In this document: piece by piece, positions 5,513 through 13,103 of the stretch
Numbering within the stretch: position 1 is the first letter of the stretch
Layout: each line of letters starts with the position of its first letter
NCBI RefSeq assembly: GCF_900116445.1
Contig: NZ_FPBH01000006.1
Span: 1 to 64,000, forward strand
Origin: Paraburkholderia aspalathi
GTDB taxonomy: Bacteria; Pseudomonadota; Gammaproteobacteria; Burkholderiales; Burkholderiaceae
DNA: 64,000 bases
Direction of reading: 5' to 3'
Program-made: the position numbers and the translations under genes
Notes under the pieces: model-generated
The model's database searches: none
Seen by the model: only the letters and a program-made list of their open reading frames with translations
Told to the model about the DNA's origin: nothing

Positions 5513-8448
5513 TGACCATCTCACTTCCAGTTAAGCTTCCCCCACTCTCAACATGGCAGCGGAACGAGCAATCTTGGCTTGAACGCCACGGCATCGGTAC
5601 CGCGAAGCCGTTTTCTGACGAAGAGTTATCGGCAGCGCTGAACGCTTGGGGTATTCCGCAGGCAGGACGCGTCTACATCCTCCGGTGCCGCATAGAGTCC
5701 CCGTCCAGGAAGGTTCAAGGCAGGGCTCGCAACATCGTCAGCAACTACACATCAAAAAAACTGGGGAGGCGGGTCAGGACCGAGAGCAAAGGGCCCGAGT
5801 TTGCAGCCGTCTTTCGGTATGACCTAGATGGTGGCGCCACTCGCGAGTTCTACTGTCAGCCTCCGCAGGTCGGCATTCCGACGAAAATCCTGCGGACGTC
5901 GCGGCGTGGCAAGGTAACTGAGTACGTCCACACGGTGCCATACACTCCAGACATTTTCCGCCTCACCGCGGATGGTCCATTGGTTGAAGAGTGGAAAACC
6001 GAGGAGCAGCTGATAGCACTTGCCAAGAAGTATCCGTTTCGGTTTTTCAAGACGGAAACCGAGGCTACCTGGCACTGCCCCGAGCGCGAGGACTTTTTCA
6101 AGACGCTTGGCATCACGTTTTGTCTGCGCTCCTCGGCTGAGCACAACCCGATTTTCATTGAGAACCTGGACCACTTGCGTTCATATTTCCAGAACGAGAA
6201 GTGCACGCTGAGCGAAACCGCATGGTCGGCAATGGAACGCGTGATTAGCAAGCGCGGCGCGATGAGCATGGCCGCCCTGTTTGAACTCGCGTACAACGAC
6301 GGGACGCCCTGGAACGAGGCGCTATTGCTTCCGACGCCTGCTGGGAAGTTTACGGTTGATGACGTCCTGCAAGCCATCGCAGAAAAACGTCTGTTCGTTG
6401 ACCTCGACTATGACGACCTCGCAGACCCTTCCTCGGTCGTCCTATGCTCAAGTCGGGAACAGCTCGAAGCAGTGCAATGGCGCCGACCACCTCGCCACAC
6501 TGTATCGACCTATTTCAACATGGAAGTCGAGGTGGGCACAGAGTTTATGTTTCGTGGACAGCCAGATGTCTATACGGTTTCTGCGATGCCGACAGGCAAG
6601 GTGCTATATCGCGACTCCGAATCGCGAGTATTCGAAGAGCTGTCCGAGATGCGTTTCCAACAACTTCTGGACAGCGATATTCAGTTGTTGTCGGCGCCAC
6701 GGTCAACGGAAGAACTTCTCGCCCGGAACGAATACACCTCAGACAAGCAGATTCAGACAGCTCGCCGAAGATTTCTGCTCGTCACGCAGTTGGAGCAAGT
6801 GGACATCCCACATCCCTACAGCATCCGCACGATTCAGCGGTGGAAAAAGGCCGTGCGTGACGCAGGCGAGTCCCGGCCACTTCAAATGCTGGCGCTCATT
6901 CCACGTCGGCCCGGTGGTAGGGGGCCACAAATCCTTGAAGAGGTGCTAGCTCTAATCCGGGAGGTGGCACTCGCCGCAAACAACCCAACGAATCCGTCTG
7001 GCAGTCGTTCATACGATGCGTTTGTTCGCCTTTGCAAGGAGCGAGGCGTGAAACCCTGCGCCCGCAACACCTTCTATCTTCACTCGGCAATCTTCCGCGA
7101 CATCCGCTCCCGCGAAGGCAGCCGCAACGCTTACAACGCTGAGCCAGCGGTCTGGTATTTGCATCGTGGTGACAAGATACATGGAGGCCGACCGTTCCAC
7201 AGAGTCCATATTGACCACACGAAACTCGACATCATTATCAAGGTCCGTGGCCACGGAAAAAGAAGGTACAAGCTGCGGCCATGGCTGACCATAGTGGTGG
7301 ATGCCGAAACGCGCGCCGTCCTCGCTTTCTATCTTGCGGCCCACCCGCCCAGCACTGTCAGTTGCATGATGGCGATGCGCGCGCTGGTCGCCATGCATAA
7401 GCGCATTCCAGACTTTCTCGTGTGCGACAACGGGAAAGAATTCCACTCCGATGCCTTCGAGAACTTCTGCGACCTCAACGACGTTACGCTCGAATTCCGT
7501 CCGGCGCATGAGTCCCGTTTCGGTGCCGTCATCGAGCGCCTGTTCGGTACGACAAACCAGTTGTTGATTCACGACCTCGTGGGAACCACGAAGGCCATGC
7601 AACACGTCAGGACTATAACTCGCTCAGTAGACCCGTTGCGTGCGGACCATCTCAGTTTCGTCGAACTGCATGGACTTCTCGACTACTTCTTCTTCGTTCA
7701 ATACAACCGCGAAAGGCGTCATCCCGCGCATGACCATACGCCAGAAGAGTATATGAACAATCGCTTCACGGTAACTGGTCGTCGTTTGGCGCGTTTGAGA
7801 CCCTACGACGAGCGGTTCATGCTCCAGACGTTGATACCAGTCAGCCGCGGTGGCACTCGTGCAATCGACCCACAAATGGGAATCAAAATTGGGCAGATAT
7901 GGTACTGGGCCGATGAATTCGCCGGAAGTCGGAACAAGAAGAAAAGAGTTGAGGTGCGTGTCGATATGTGGAACGTGTGCGTAGCGTACGCCTGCATCGA
8001 TAACCGCTGGGTCAAATGCGTATCAAAGCTCCTAATGCAATTTAGGCAATTGACACAGATTGAGCTTCGGTACGCCCTGTATGCAGTACGTCTGCGGCTG
8101 CGCGCAGCGCCGGCCGATAGCTTCGAAAGCGCTCTCCGAGGCGTGCTCGCCGAACACAATATCCCCGCTTCAGCAGATGTGACGGGCGCGACGCGACTCA
8201 TCTACGGCAAGCCGGGGCTGACGGAAATCGATGCCATAGACGGCAGTGCGGACAACGAGGAAGCGGACCGCACTGATGAAGTCACGGAGGGCGGAATATT
8301 GGCGTCACAAGGTGAAGAGCGCGTCGACGAAACTCCAACGGCGATGTACCGACCGCGGTCTGACAGCGCTAAACAATTGCCCTCGCTTCCGAACTTCGGG
8401 CGCTTCAAAGTCGACTACTCGCACTTGCCTGTAAGGCAATCTATCTGA
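5512..8448 (+). CDS. tnsAB: TnsA-TnsB fusion transposase
   Basis: A 978-aa protein from the ATG at 5512 (GGAG six bases upstream; ATG 5509 is the alternative). Residues about 85-200 form a TnsA-like restriction-fold nuclease: acidic residues near 91-96, YTPDIF with Asp147, and EEWK with Glu160 and Lys162, so the catalytic set looks complete. The centre carries DNA-binding helical segments. From about residue 560 an rve/Mu-type DDE core follows, with Asp568 (HIDHTKLD), Asp639 (VCDNGKEF) and Glu675 (VIERLFGTTN); the 36-residue D-E spacing is normal. In Tn7 TnsA cuts the 5' ends and TnsB cuts and joins the 3' ends, so a fusion should give cut-and-paste transposition. Fused TnsAB proteins are known in some Tn7-like elements. 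Confidence 0.9.
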   Translation: MTISLPVKLPPLSTWQRNEQSWLERHGIGTAKPFSDEELSAALNAWGIPQAGRVYILRCRIESPSRKVQGRARNIVSNYTSKKLGRRVRTESKGPEFAAVFRYDLDGGATREFYCQPPQVGIPTKILRTSRRGKVTEYVHTVPYTPDIFRLTADGPLVEEWKTEEQLIALAKKYPFRFFKTETEATWHCPEREDFFKTLGITFCLRSSAEHNPIFIENLDHLRSYFQNEKCTLSETAWSAMERVISKRGAMSMAALFELAYNDGTPWNEALLLPTPAGKFTVDDVLQAIAEKRLFVDLDYDDLADPSSVVLCSSREQLEAVQWRRPPRHTVSTYFNMEVEVGTEFMFRGQPDVYTVSAMPTGKVLYRDSESRVFEELSEMRFQQLLDSDIQLLSAPRSTEELLARNEYTSDKQIQTARRRFLLVTQLEQVDIPHPYSIRTIQRWKKAVRDAGESRPLQMLALIPRRPGGRGPQILEEVLALIREVALAANNPTNPSGSRSYDAFVRLCKERGVKPCARNTFYLHSAIFRDIRSREGSRNAYNAEPAVWYLHRGDKIHGGRPFHRVHIDHTKLDIIIKVRGHGKRRYKLRPWLTIVVDAETRAVLAFYLAAHPPSTVSCMMAMRALVAMHKRIPDFLVCDNGKEFHSDAFENFCDLNDVTLEFRPAHESRFGAVIERLFGTTNQLLIHDLVGTTKAMQHVRTITRSVDPLRADHLSFVELHGLLDYFFFVQYNRERRHPAHDHTPEEYMNNRFTVTGRRLARLRPYDERFMLQTLIPVSRGGTRAIDPQMGIKIGQIWYWADEFAGSRNKKKRVEVRVDMWNVCVAYACIDNRWVKCVSKLLMQFRQLTQIELRYALYAVRLRLRAAPADSFESALRGVLAEHNIPASADVTGATRLIYGKPGLTEIDAIDGSADNEEADRTDEVTEGGILASQGEERVDETPTAMYRPRSDSAKQLPSLPNFGRFKVDYSHLPVRQSI

Positions 8449-8464
8449 CTCTCGGAGGTGTCAC

Positions 8465-9520
8465 ATGATAACGCGCGAACAAGCTATTGCAGGCTCGCCT
8501 GAGGACAAGGAAGCGTACATGAAAGCAACGTACGTTCCGCATCGCAACCTCGAGAACGTGATGTCTGAGGTGCGCAGTCGTATGACTGCAGGCGCTGGAC
8601 TGTCTATCACGATGGTCGTAGGCCCTCCTGGCGTGGGGAAAAGTACATTCGGGCGGGTGCAGCTTCGGAACCTCCTGTCGCGGTATCCAATACAGCTTCA
8701 GGAAAAGCCCCACGTGATTCCCGCCGTGATGAGCGAGGTGGACGCCGCAGACAAAGGCGAATTCAATTTCATCCTCTTGTACAACCGGCTTTGTGCGGAC
8801 CTTCTGGCGCCTAGCGCCTTGGACGGGTTTGTTCTTGGAGAGAGTGTTGGGGAACCCGCCGACCCTATTCGAAACAGCCGACTGATGTTTGAAAGGGCAC
8901 TCAAACGTCGTGCGGTAAAGCATCTGATACTTGATGAAGCGGTTCACTTCACCAACTCGCAGACTGACCCGCTTCAGTATGGGAATCTGCTCAAATCGCT
9001 ATCCAATCGCTCGGGATTCAATCTGCTTTTGCTGGGAGCGTACGGATGCGAGCAACTCGTGCTCGCGAGCGCACAGTTGGCTCGGCGCATTGGGATTGTT
9101 CACTATCCCAGATACCACCAGACAGAGGAGGACTTCATCGAATACTGTACTTTCGTGAAGTCTTTGCTCGCTCATATGCCCTACAACCTCGAAATCGACA
9201 TCGAACGCCATCTCGAGTATCTGTTCGCTGGCACATTCGGTTTACCGGGAACCACGGTCGATGTACTGATGGGTGCCGCCGCGCGTTGCTTCGAGAACAA
9301 GAGCAAGATGTGGAAAGACGCCTTCCTGCTGCAATGCATGCCGTCGAAGGCAGCGCAACGAAAGATTGCTCGAGACACGGTTCGGGGCGAGAAGGACGTG
9401 CAACCCTTCCTGCAGATGGAACTCTTTCACGATTACGCGACTGAGCAAGATATTGTGGACGAGATGCTACTTGCCGAGACGCAACACAAAAAACTCAACG
9501 GAGGCAGGGCAAATGGCTGA
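8465..9520 (+). CDS. tnsC: TnsC/TniB-like AAA+ transposition regulator
   Basis: A 351-aa ATPase. Walker A is GPPGVGKST (residues 53-61) and Walker B is HLILDEAVHF (Asp157-Glu158), followed by a sensor-like LLLLGAYG. TnsC forms ATP-dependent filaments on target DNA and links the target selector to the transposase. The start has GGAGGTG just before the ATG. It lies 16 bp after tnsAB and overlaps the next gene by 8 bp. The length is shorter than Tn7 TnsC (about 555 aa) and nearer to TniB-type proteins. No lost catalytic residue is visible. Confidence 0.9.
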   Translation: MITREQAIAGSPEDKEAYMKATYVPHRNLENVMSEVRSRMTAGAGLSITMVVGPPGVGKSTFGRVQLRNLLSRYPIQLQEKPHVIPAVMSEVDAADKGEFNFILLYNRLCADLLAPSALDGFVLGESVGEPADPIRNSRLMFERALKRRAVKHLILDEAVHFTNSQTDPLQYGNLLKSLSNRSGFNLLLLGAYGCEQLVLASAQLARRIGIVHYPRYHQTEEDFIEYCTFVKSLLAHMPYNLEIDIERHLEYLFAGTFGLPGTTVDVLMGAAARCFENKSKMWKDAFLLQCMPSKAAQRKIARDTVRGEKDVQPFLQMELFHDYATEQDIVDEMLLAETQHKKLNGGRANG

Positions 9521-10973
9521 GCCGATAGTTCTCGCATGCACTCCGGGAGGATGGCCCGAGGACGCACCTCCACGGTCCGCACTTTTTTGCCTGAGTCCTG
9601 AGGGTCATAGTGGAGACGACCTTGAGGACCTCGCCAGCTATTTTCGTCGGCTAAGCGATGACCATGGCATGCTCCCATGGACACTCGCGTTTCGCGTGAT
9701 AGTCCCCCTGATTGCAAAGGGGGCACCTAAATGGCGCGAGAGGATGGCGGCATCCTGTTATGGATTGGCGATATGCGGAGTGACCAACCTAGCTGACAGT
9801 TGGGCGGGTGCGCTGAACGAAGCGACGAGACGTAATGACCTTCATCTGAATACGCTGGTTCCCCTTAGGGGAGTAGTCCCGCCAGCCAAGCTGTTGTCTC
9901 CGACTGAACGTTTTTGCCCGATTTGCTATGCGGACGATGAACGTTCGAATCGGCCGAAATACAACCGGCTCCTTTGGTCAATTGACTGCGTGACCGCCTG
10001 TCAATTGCATGGCGTCCAACTCCAGCCAGTCGTAAAGGCGAAGCGCGCTAAAGGGAGCGCATTCTGGCTACCGGGCCGGGCAAAGCGGGCGAACGCTAGT
10101 ACTTTTTGGTTGCCGGGAGTCTCAAGAGTCGACGGACGAAGTCTTGCGAGTGACACCGGAACCGGTGCACGGGAGTATGAGATTGAGTTCGCGAGGCTCA
10201 CAGCCAATTTGATTGACGACCTGCATCAGCACCCTCACGCGTTTGAAAACATCGGCGCTCCCGCGACTTTCCTTCGTTACGCGACGGACGTGCTCTTTGC
10301 CGGTAACACTACGCACTTCGCACGACATATCGCCGTCAGCAAAGGCGGCCTACACGAATGGACGTCGGGGAAAATCAGACCCAGTCTTCCGCGGCTCGTG
10401 CTCATCGCGTATTGCTGTGGCTGTGCTGTCGCGGATGTGGTTCTCGGGAACAAAGTGATGCTGCTCAAGCGTCCGCCACCGGCTCGTCCGGCGAACCTCA
10501 TAGTGCGTCGACGTAACGGTGCGCTAAGGCCTAGGCAGGAGCTTCAAGACGAGTTTGAGCAGATTGTCGAGTCCGGAACGGCGTCTAGTGCGCGGGAAGT
10601 GGCGGACCGCTTGGACGTGTCCACGAAGTTTCTGCGCACGCTCTGTCCCGTGCTTCACAAGCGGCTCGTAGATGCGGGTAAAGAGCGCAGCCAAAAGGCT
10701 GTGAAGGAACGGGGGAAATTGAAATTCGACGAATTCCAAAAATCATTCGACTCGATGCTCGAAAGGCAGGAGAGACCCGTGAGACGCAGAGTTCAGAGCG
10801 ACGTGTTCGAGCGCACCGGTATGACGTTCGGATTTAAGGAAGCAGGACGTTTCCTCAAGCGAGCACATGAGCTTGCAGATGTCGATGGGCGAGGTAAGGC
10901 GGGATGCGGTGTTGGAGGGTGTGGCGGGAAACCTAGAACGAGAAATCGTCCTTCCGTGGACCGTTATCTTTGA
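9513..10973 (+). CDS. TnsD/TniQ-family target-site selector
   Basis: A 486-aa protein starting at the ATG inside the tnsC end (GGAGGCAGGG upstream). The N-terminal TniQ domain shows DLASYFRRLSDDHG, then a zinc-binding pair Cys135-x2-Cys138 and Cys163-x2-His166. The C-terminal half has helix-turn-helix-like segments (AREVADRLDVSTKFLRTL), as in TnsD proteins that bind a fixed attachment site. The size near 500 aa favours TnsD over short TniQ. The gene ends about 80 bp from the 3' end of tRNA-Arg(CCG), so that tRNA is the likely target. Odd feature: residues 176-202 hold two similar 13-residue units ending FWLPG. Confidence 0.85.
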   Translation: MAEPIVLACTPGGWPEDAPPRSALFCLSPEGHSGDDLEDLASYFRRLSDDHGMLPWTLAFRVIVPLIAKGAPKWRERMAASCYGLAICGVTNLADSWAGALNEATRRNDLHLNTLVPLRGVVPPAKLLSPTERFCPICYADDERSNRPKYNRLLWSIDCVTACQLHGVQLQPVVKAKRAKGSAFWLPGRAKRANASTFWLPGVSRVDGRSLASDTGTGAREYEIEFARLTANLIDDLHQHPHAFENIGAPATFLRYATDVLFAGNTTHFARHIAVSKGGLHEWTSGKIRPSLPRLVLIAYCCGCAVADVVLGNKVMLLKRPPPARPANLIVRRRNGALRPRQELQDEFEQIVESGTASSAREVADRLDVSTKFLRTLCPVLHKRLVDAGKERSQKAVKERGKLKFDEFQKSFDSMLERQERPVRRRVQSDVFERTGMTFGFKEAGRFLKRAHELADVDGRGKAGCGVGGCGGKPRTRNRPSVDRYL

Positions 10974-10980
10974 TAAGACA

Positions 10981-11012
10981 GCCAATTGGTGTCGTTTACG
11001 ACATCAATTGGC
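10981..11012. repeat. inverted repeat, candidate transposon end
   Basis: Arms of 14 bases (10981-10994 and 10999-11012) match at 13 positions around a TTTA centre. The core reads TGTCG-TTTA-CGACA. Tn7-family ends start with TGT and finish with ACA, so position 11003 is a natural terminus. Neither side has a U-run, which argues against a Rho-independent terminator. The partner end was not located. Confidence 0.45.
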
Positions 11013-11054
11013 GAACTCCACAACAGGTGAATTCGCGGGAACCCTTGTCAGGAT

Positions 11055-11130
11055 TGGTGCGCCCGGCTGGGATCGAACCAGCAACCCCTGCCTTCGGAGG
11101 GCAGTACTCTATCCATTGAGCTACGGGCGC
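11055..11130 (-). tRNA. tRNA-Arg (anticodon CCG)
   Basis: A full cloverleaf on the minus strand. The acceptor stem GCGCCCG pairs with CGGGCGC, and discriminator A and CCA are encoded. The T arm contains GGTTCGATCCC. The anticodon stem CTGCC/GGCAG encloses CTCCGAA, anticodon CCG at 11095-11097, reading CGG. It marks the border between accessory and core DNA and is intact, as expected if insertion took place just outside it. Confidence 0.97.
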
Positions 11131-11426
11131 TTCAACACGAAAGCGCGGCAACCTGAACAGGAGCGACGCCAAAGCGAGAGCGAAAGGATACCCGGTTTCA
11201 GCCAAACCGTCCACCGGACGGCCTAGATGGCGGGATCGCGCGCCTCCTGCCCGCCATCCCGGCGGTGCCGGCCGCACCCCGCGATGCGGGTAAACGCCTG
11301 CTGAACACCTCGCCGCGCCCCTCGCCGCCGCCGAAATGTTGCGTCTATAATCGTCCGTGCCTGATTAAAGAACAAGAAGTTGCCGTCACGCTGTACCGCT
11401 CACATACCCACGGAGACGAGACAAGC

Positions 11427-12326
11427 ATGAGCGAAGCACCACACGGAGCCCCAATCAAAACCCCCGGGCAGCTCATCGCCGCGATCATTGCCAGCTTTGC
11501 GGTACCGATCGTCATCATCGTTCTGCTAGTGATCTACGTCGATAATTCGACGCGCACGGGCGCCGGCACAGACAGTCTTTCCGACGCCGAGGTCAGCGCG
11601 CGCATCAAGCCGTTCGCGCAAGTCGACATTCGCGATGCCAACGCGCCACGCGTCTACAAGACCGGCGAAGAGGTCTATAAGGCCGTTTGCTCCGCCTGTC
11701 ACGCGTCGGGTGCGGCAGGCGCGCCGAAATTCACCAATACCGCCGACTGGGCGCCGCGCATCGCGCAGGGCTTCGACACGTTGTTGCACACGGCGCTGAC
11801 CGGCAAAGGCGCGATGCCCGCGCGTGGCGGCACCAGCCCGGACGACTACAGCGACTTCGAAATCGCCCGCGCAGTGGCATACATGGCGAACAATTCCGGC
11901 GCGAGCTTCCCTGAACCGGCACAGCCGGCAGCAGGTGCGGCAGCTGCCGCGTCCGGCGCTACTGCCGCTGCGCCGGCAGGCGCTTCGGATGCTGGCGCCG
12001 CACAGGCCGCTGCAGCAATGGCGGCCATGGCAAGCGTGCCGCAAGCGGCTGCGCCAGCAGCAGGCGGGGCACAAAGCGCGGACGCCTCGCAAGCCGGCAA
12101 AGCGCTGTACCAGCAGGTTTGCCAGGCGTGTCACGCAGCCGGCGTGCTGAACGCACCGAAGTTCGGCGACAAGGACGCATGGGCGCCGCGCCTGAAAGAA
12201 CCAATGGACACGGTCTACAACTACGCCCTGCACGGCAAGGGTGCGATGCCGCCCAAAGGTGGCTCGACTGCCTCCGACGCGGACGTGAAAGCCGCCGTCG
12301 ACTACATGGTCAGCGCAGCGAAGTAA
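11427..12326 (+). CDS. membrane-anchored dihaem cytochrome c
   Basis: A 299-aa protein. After a short cytosolic start (MSEAPHGAPIKTPGQLIAAI) there is one membrane helix at residues about 13-37. Two cytochrome c5-like domains follow, with haem-binding CSACH and CQACH and a later GKGAMP(A/P)(R/K)GG methionine-ligand loop in each. An Ala/Pro-rich linker of about 70 residues joins the domains. It should carry electrons on the periplasmic face. The start at 11427 is chosen because GGAGACGAG precedes it and the helix then begins near residue 13. A -10-like TATAAT lies at 11346-11351. A strong terminator follows the gene. Confidence 0.9.
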   Translation: MSEAPHGAPIKTPGQLIAAIIASFAVPIVIIVLLVIYVDNSTRTGAGTDSLSDAEVSARIKPFAQVDIRDANAPRVYKTGEEVYKAVCSACHASGAAGAPKFTNTADWAPRIAQGFDTLLHTALTGKGAMPARGGTSPDDYSDFEIARAVAYMANNSGASFPEPAQPAAGAAAAASGATAAAPAGASDAGAAQAAAAMAAMASVPQAAAPAAGGAQSADASQAGKALYQQVCQACHAAGVLNAPKFGDKDAWAPRLKEPMDTVYNYALHGKGAMPPKGGSTASDADVKAAVDYMVSAAK

Positions 12327-12352
12327 GGCGCTTCCGGTCCCTGTCGCAAAAC

Positions 12353-12393
12353 AAAAAATCCCTGCCCGTGTCGCCACGGTGCAGGGATTTTTT
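12353..12393. terminator. Rho-independent terminator
   Basis: A long stem with AAAAAATCCCTGC and GCAGGGATTTTTT arms enclosing a second CCGTG/CACGG stem. A- and T-runs on both sides let it serve the cytochrome gene and the converging minus-strand gene. Confidence 0.9.
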
Positions 12394-12422
12394 ATGCGAA
12401 ATGCGTTTTACACGCCGTCGGG

Positions 12423-13001
12423 TCAGCCGCCTGCCGATGCAACTGCGGGACGGCTGAACGCCTCGACAAATGCCAACGCCGGCGTGCTACGCGCCAGCGA
12501 CGTCAAATGCATGTGCAAGTCGGCAGGAACGAGCCACGGATAGCTCAGCCCATCCTGCAACGCGTCGAGCAACTTACCGTCGACGTCCGGCACGACGTCC
12601 ATGCGTGCGACGTGAATGTGGAACGCCGTGACGGCCGGTGCCGCATCGAAAGTCCACCGATACATCCCGTGGCCGACGCGCAACGCGCCCGTTGCCCGTT
12701 CGCGCATCACCACGAGCCAGGGTAAGGCGTCGATCGTGTCGTTATCCACCGCTAGCGAATCGCACACGTAATAGGTGCGGCACTGCGCGTACTGCGCACC
12801 GAAATCGGTGACGAGCGTTTTAGCAATCGCATCCGTACCGACTGTGCGCGCCGGAAACGCGATATTCGACGTAGCAAGCGAAATAGTGAGAACCGCATTC
12901 GGTGCGAAAGCCTCGGCGATGCGGTTAGCACGCGTGTTGTCTTTCGCGTCGATGTAGGTTTCGAGCGCGCGGCGATAGTGCGCGAGCGGGGGCGTGGGCA
13001 T
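12423..13001 (-). CDS. NTF2-like (SnoaL-type) protein
   Basis: A protein of about 192 aa with an N-terminal helix (YRRALETYIDAKDNTRANRIAEAF) followed by alternating strands (AVLTISL, YYVCDSLAV, PWLVVMRERA). This is the cone-shaped NTF2-like layout. Members range from enzymes to binding proteins and no substrate can be named. Start 13001 is chosen for GGAGACCG upstream; the frame extends to 13091 without a ribosome site. It converges on the cytochrome gene and lies downstream of rep on the same strand. Confidence 0.6.
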   Translation of the reverse strand: MPTPPLAHYRRALETYIDAKDNTRANRIAEAFAPNAVLTISLATSNIAFPARTVGTDAIAKTLVTDFGAQYAQCRTYYVCDSLAVDNDTIDALPWLVVMRERATGALRVGHGMYRWTFDAAPAVTAFHIHVARMDVVPDVDGKLLDALQDGLSYPWLVPADLHMHLTSLARSTPALAFVEAFSRPAVASAGG

Positions 13002-13103
13002 GCGAGCGGTCTCCGATTGATGGGCCGTGCCACTGTAGCGCGCGTACGTCGCAAAACCGCCGATGCACCTGCCGCGCCCGGGGTCTTGCATCCACTCCCA
13101 CGT

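Larger units (their letters stand above)
4760..11003 (+). mobile_element. Tn7-like transposition module beside tRNA-Arg
   Basis: A four-gene plus-strand unit, unknown gene-tnsAB-tnsC-tnsD/tniQ, with overlaps of about 1-8 bp or short spacing. The right boundary is placed at the hairpin containing TGTCG-TTTA-CGACA (10990-11003), about 50 bp past the 3' end of tRNA-Arg(CCG). The left boundary was not found, so the start given is only the first gene of the module. The true element may include the HAD and DUF6471-like genes as cargo and extend beyond the window. Confidence 0.7.

Noticed and set aside
10981..11012. Calling this palindrome a terminator for the tnsD gene or the tRNA
   Set aside because: No T-run on either strand after the stem.
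3862..11054. A CRISPR-associated transposon
   Set aside because: No repeat array, no cas gene and no second short TniQ; the selector looks like TnsD.
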